Assembly: GCA_041487075.1 (NCBI GenBank)
Contig: JBGPMO010000036.1
Location: 1-6,664, forward strand
Length of the DNA stretch: 6,664 nt
Direction: 5' to 3'
Origin: JBGPMO01 sp041487075
Lineage (GTDB): Bacteria; Patescibacteriota; Minisyncoccia; UBA6257; 1-14-0-10-40-38
The notes beneath the pieces were generated by a model that was not told the origin of the DNA, did no database searches, and saw only the letters and a list, made by a program, of their open reading frames with translations. Each line of letters begins with the position of its first letter. Position 1 is the stretch's first letter. Shown in pieces: positions 4,490-6,664 of this stretch. A program made the translations under genes and the position numbers.

Positions 4490-6664
4490 ATGCATCTCAA
4501 GCGGTTAGAACTCGTTGGTTTCAAATCATTCGCCGAGAAAACGATTCTCGAATTTCCTTCGGGTATTACCGGCGTGGTCGGGCCGAACGGTTCCGGAAAA
4601 TCAAATATCATTGACGCGATCAGGTGGCTTTTGGGCGAACGCGAAGCGAAAAATATGCGCGGGTTGAAAGCCGAGGATTTGATTTTTTCGGGCACCGAGG
4701 GGCGCTCACGGGTCAGTGTTGCTCAAGCAACGCTCGTGTTTGACAATCAAGGGCGTTTTTTTCCGGTGGATTACGAGGAGGTTGCGATTCGCCGCCGGAT
4801 TGAGCGAGATGGCACCTCCCAGTATTTCATCAATAATGCGGAAGTGCGCCTGAAAGACGTGATTGATTTTTTTGCGCAGTCGCGGCTCGGCACTAAGGGA
4901 TTCTCGATCGTGAACCAAGGGGACAGCGATTTGTTCGTTCGATCGTTGCCGAAAGAGCGGCGGGCGATGCTCGAGGAAATTCTCGGACTCCGTCAATATC
5001 AGTTAAAGAAACATGACGCAGAGTTAAAGCTCAAAAGCACGAAATTTAATATGGAGAAGGCGAAAGCGTTGGTTGAAGAAATTGTGCCGCATTTGCGTTT
5101 ACTGCGCCGGCAGACGGCAAAATGGGAAAAACACGGGGAGCTTGAAGAAGAGCTTCGCCATCTTGAAGCGGAGTATTTCAGCTTTAAACTGAAAGAAATC
5201 GAAGCGGGCGAGGAGAAACTGAAGCCGGATATGATGCGGCTCGATCAGAATATTCAAGGGCGCCAAAAGGAATTGAAAGCAGTGCAGGAAGAGTTAGGGC
5301 ATGTAGAAAAGGGCCAGCCAAAATCAGGAAAACAATTTGAAGAATGGCAGAAGGAGAAGCGGGAGTTGGCTGACGCGCGGGCAAAGCGTGAGCGGGAACT
5401 CGGCCGACTTGAAGCGCAGAGTGAGATATTTGAGCATCAGCCGCCGGCAGAGGCCTCGGCGCCCGAGATCGTAAAAATGCTCGAGGAAACGAGGGAAGCG
5501 ATCGAGGATATGCTTTACGAGACTGATTTGAAACGGGTAAAGGCGCTTTTGAAATCTCTTTTCGAAAAGATTAATCACTTGCTTGATATTGAAGCTGATA
5601 CAGGCGCGGTCAAAGAACGGCGGCATGAATTTGATTCTGCGAAAGAAGAGATTCAAAAAGAGCTCGCCACTTTAGACCAAAAACTCGCATCGTTTGTGGA
5701 ACGCGAGACGGAATTGAACGAAGGCCTTAAAAGTTTTAACGAGAGTTTTCGAAAAGCGTTCGATGCCCTCGAAAAAAAGCGAAGCGAAATTGGGGTGTTT
5801 GAGGCAGAAAAGCAGAAGATTCTTTTTGAGGCGGAGCGGCTGCGGCTTCGAAAAGACGAACTTCATTATGAAGCAGAGCGGGCGGGGCGAAAGCTCGATG
5901 CATTCGCGGGTACGCCGATTTCGAATGATTTTGATTTGGGAAGCGCAGACCGGCGGATCGTAAAACTCCGCGGCGAGCTTGCGGGCATCGGAGAAATTGA
6001 CGAAGGATTAATTAAGGAAGCGAAAGAAACCGAAGCTCGCAATGCATTTTTGTCTTCGCAAATTACGGATTTAGAAAAAGCGTATAAGGATTTAGTGACG
6101 CTCATTAAAGAGCTCGACCGAAAGATTCATGATGATTTTACTAAGGCGATTAAATCCATCAACGAGGAATTTCATAATTATTTTCGCATGATGTTCGGTG
6201 GAGGGCAGGCAAAATTGTTATTGCAGAAGGTAGAGCATAAAACAGAGAACGGGAGAGAGGAGCTGGCCGACGATAATAATGAGCACGGCGCTACGAAAAA
6301 AAATCTTCAGCCGGAAACCGATGAAGAGCCGGTGGCAGAAGAAGGCGGTATAGAGATCAGCGTTTCGATTCCGCGAAAGCGCATCTCGGGGCTTGATATG
6401 CTCTCGGGCGGAGAAAAAACTCTTGTCTCCATTGCGGCGCTTTTTGCGTTGATTTCCGTTTCGACGCCGCCATTTTTAGTGCTCGATGAAATTGATGCGG
6501 CGCTCGATGAGGCGAACACCCGACGGTTCGCAGAGCTGATTAAAAATTTCGCCAAGAAAACCCAATTTCTCGTGGTCACGCACAACCGCGCCACTATGGA
6601 AGCGGCAGATACGCTCTACGGCATCACCATGAGCGAGGATGGAACCTCGCGGGTGCTGTCGCTG
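4490..6664 (+). CDS. smc: Short SMC-family chromosome ATPase lacking a recognisable hinge (right end just cut off)
   Basis: 725 residues are present and the frame is open at the window edge. The sequence has reached RVLSL, normally close to the SMC C-terminus. Head motifs are complete and SMC-like: MHLKRLELVGFKSF start, Walker A GPNGSGKS (31-38, K37), R57 at the arginine-finger position, Q-loop Q143, signature LSGGE (638-642), Walker B FLVLDEIDA (662-670, E667), D-loop ALDEAN (671-676), and H698. The pre-signature motif FGGGQAKLLL (569-578) is also SMC-type. Only about 375 residues separate the heads, against about 800 in usual SMC, and the two arms (about 180-312 and 376-555) are short and charged. 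No hinge glycine pattern is seen between them; instead QPPAEASAPE and a small helical stretch occupy 317-366. There is no Cys in the protein, which excludes a Rad50-type zinc hook. An acidic insert (about 579-618) precedes the signature. Expected role: DNA tethering or segregation by ATP-driven head engagement. A RecN- or SbcC-like protein is less likely given the head sequence. Confidence 0.9.
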   Translation, partial: MHLKRLELVGFKSFAEKTILEFPSGITGVVGPNGSGKSNIIDAIRWLLGEREAKNMRGLKAEDLIFSGTEGRSRVSVAQATLVFDNQGRFFPVDYEEVAIRRRIERDGTSQYFINNAEVRLKDVIDFFAQSRLGTKGFSIVNQGDSDLFVRSLPKERRAMLEEILGLRQYQLKKHDAELKLKSTKFNMEKAKALVEEIVPHLRLLRRQTAKWEKHGELEEELRHLEAEYFSFKLKEIEAGEEKLKPDMMRLDQNIQGRQKELKAVQEELGHVEKGQPKSGKQFEEWQKEKRELADARAKRERELGRLEAQSEIFEHQPPAEASAPEIVKMLEETREAIEDMLYETDLKRVKALLKSLFEKINHLLDIEADTGAVKERRHEFDSAKEEIQKELATLDQKLASFVERETELNEGLKSFNESFRKAFDALEKKRSEIGVFEAEKQKILFEAERLRLRKDELHYEAERAGRKLDAFAGTPISNDFDLGSADRRIVKLRGELAGIGEIDEGLIKEAKETEARNAFLSSQITDLEKAYKDLVTLIKELDRKIHDDFTKAIKSINEEFHNYFRMMFGGGQAKLLLQKVEHKTENGREELADDNNEHGATKKNLQPETDEEPVAEEGGIEISVSIPRKRISGLDMLSGGEKTLVSIAALFALISVSTPPFLVLDEIDAALDEANTRRFAELIKNFAKKTQFLVVTHNRATMEAADTLYGITMSEDGTSRVLSL

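Noticed and set aside
4462..6594. Numerous minus-strand frames and one plus-strand frame opposite or within smc
   Set aside because: The smc frame is continuous for 725 codons with all head motifs in order; the others are shadows.
4490..6664. Rad50/SbcC, RecN or MukB identity for the short SMC-like protein
   Set aside because: There is no Cys and hence no zinc hook, and the N-terminal VGFKSFAEKT and C-terminal TMEAADTLYGITM stretches match SMC heads best.

Overview
The window looks like chromosomal DNA from a small-genome bacterium, most likely of the Candidate Phyla Radiation (Patescibacteria, Parcubacteria-like). This is an inference from four things: terse protein sequences, almost no Shine-Dalgarno (SD) sequences ahead of recognisable genes, AT-rich low-complexity spacers between moderately GC-rich genes, and an unusually short SMC protein. 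The standard code fits, because TGA ends nusB in the expected place. No tRNA, rRNA, CRISPR array, insertion sequence or phage gene was seen.

Layout. Bases 1-1987 (minus strand) hold the N-terminal 662 residues of DnaE, the replicative DNA polymerase III alpha subunit, which runs off the left edge. A divergent spacer (1988-2152) carries promoter-like signals for both directions. On the plus strand follows an unrecognised gene (about 2153-2640). Its best start signals lie in a different frame from its body, so it may be frameshifted. A hairpin terminator candidate (2679-2711) is followed at once by a strong sigma70-type promoter (2716-2744). Next come rpmF (L32, 2873-3043), nusB (3199-3633), rnc (3729-4415) and smc (4490 to the right edge).

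The plus-strand block mixes translation (L32), rRNA transcription antitermination (NusB), rRNA processing (RNase III) and chromosome organisation (SMC). The rnc-smc adjacency is familiar from Firmicutes. All genes of the block point the same way with gaps of 74-155 bases, so a transcript from the promoter at 2716 could cover them, with possible internal attenuation or processing points in the gaps.

Most unusual items: (1) an SMC protein with complete ATPase head motifs but only about 375 residues between the heads, with no recognisable hinge or zinc hook; (2) heptanucleotide repeat arrays directly ahead of dnaE and rpmF, the rpmF array being split exactly at unit boundaries by a 57-base element made of CCCGAC/GTCGGG inverted repeats; (3) a possible frameshift in the unknown gene; (4) hairpins and a tiny Met-rich reading frame with a good SD in the leader of rnc.
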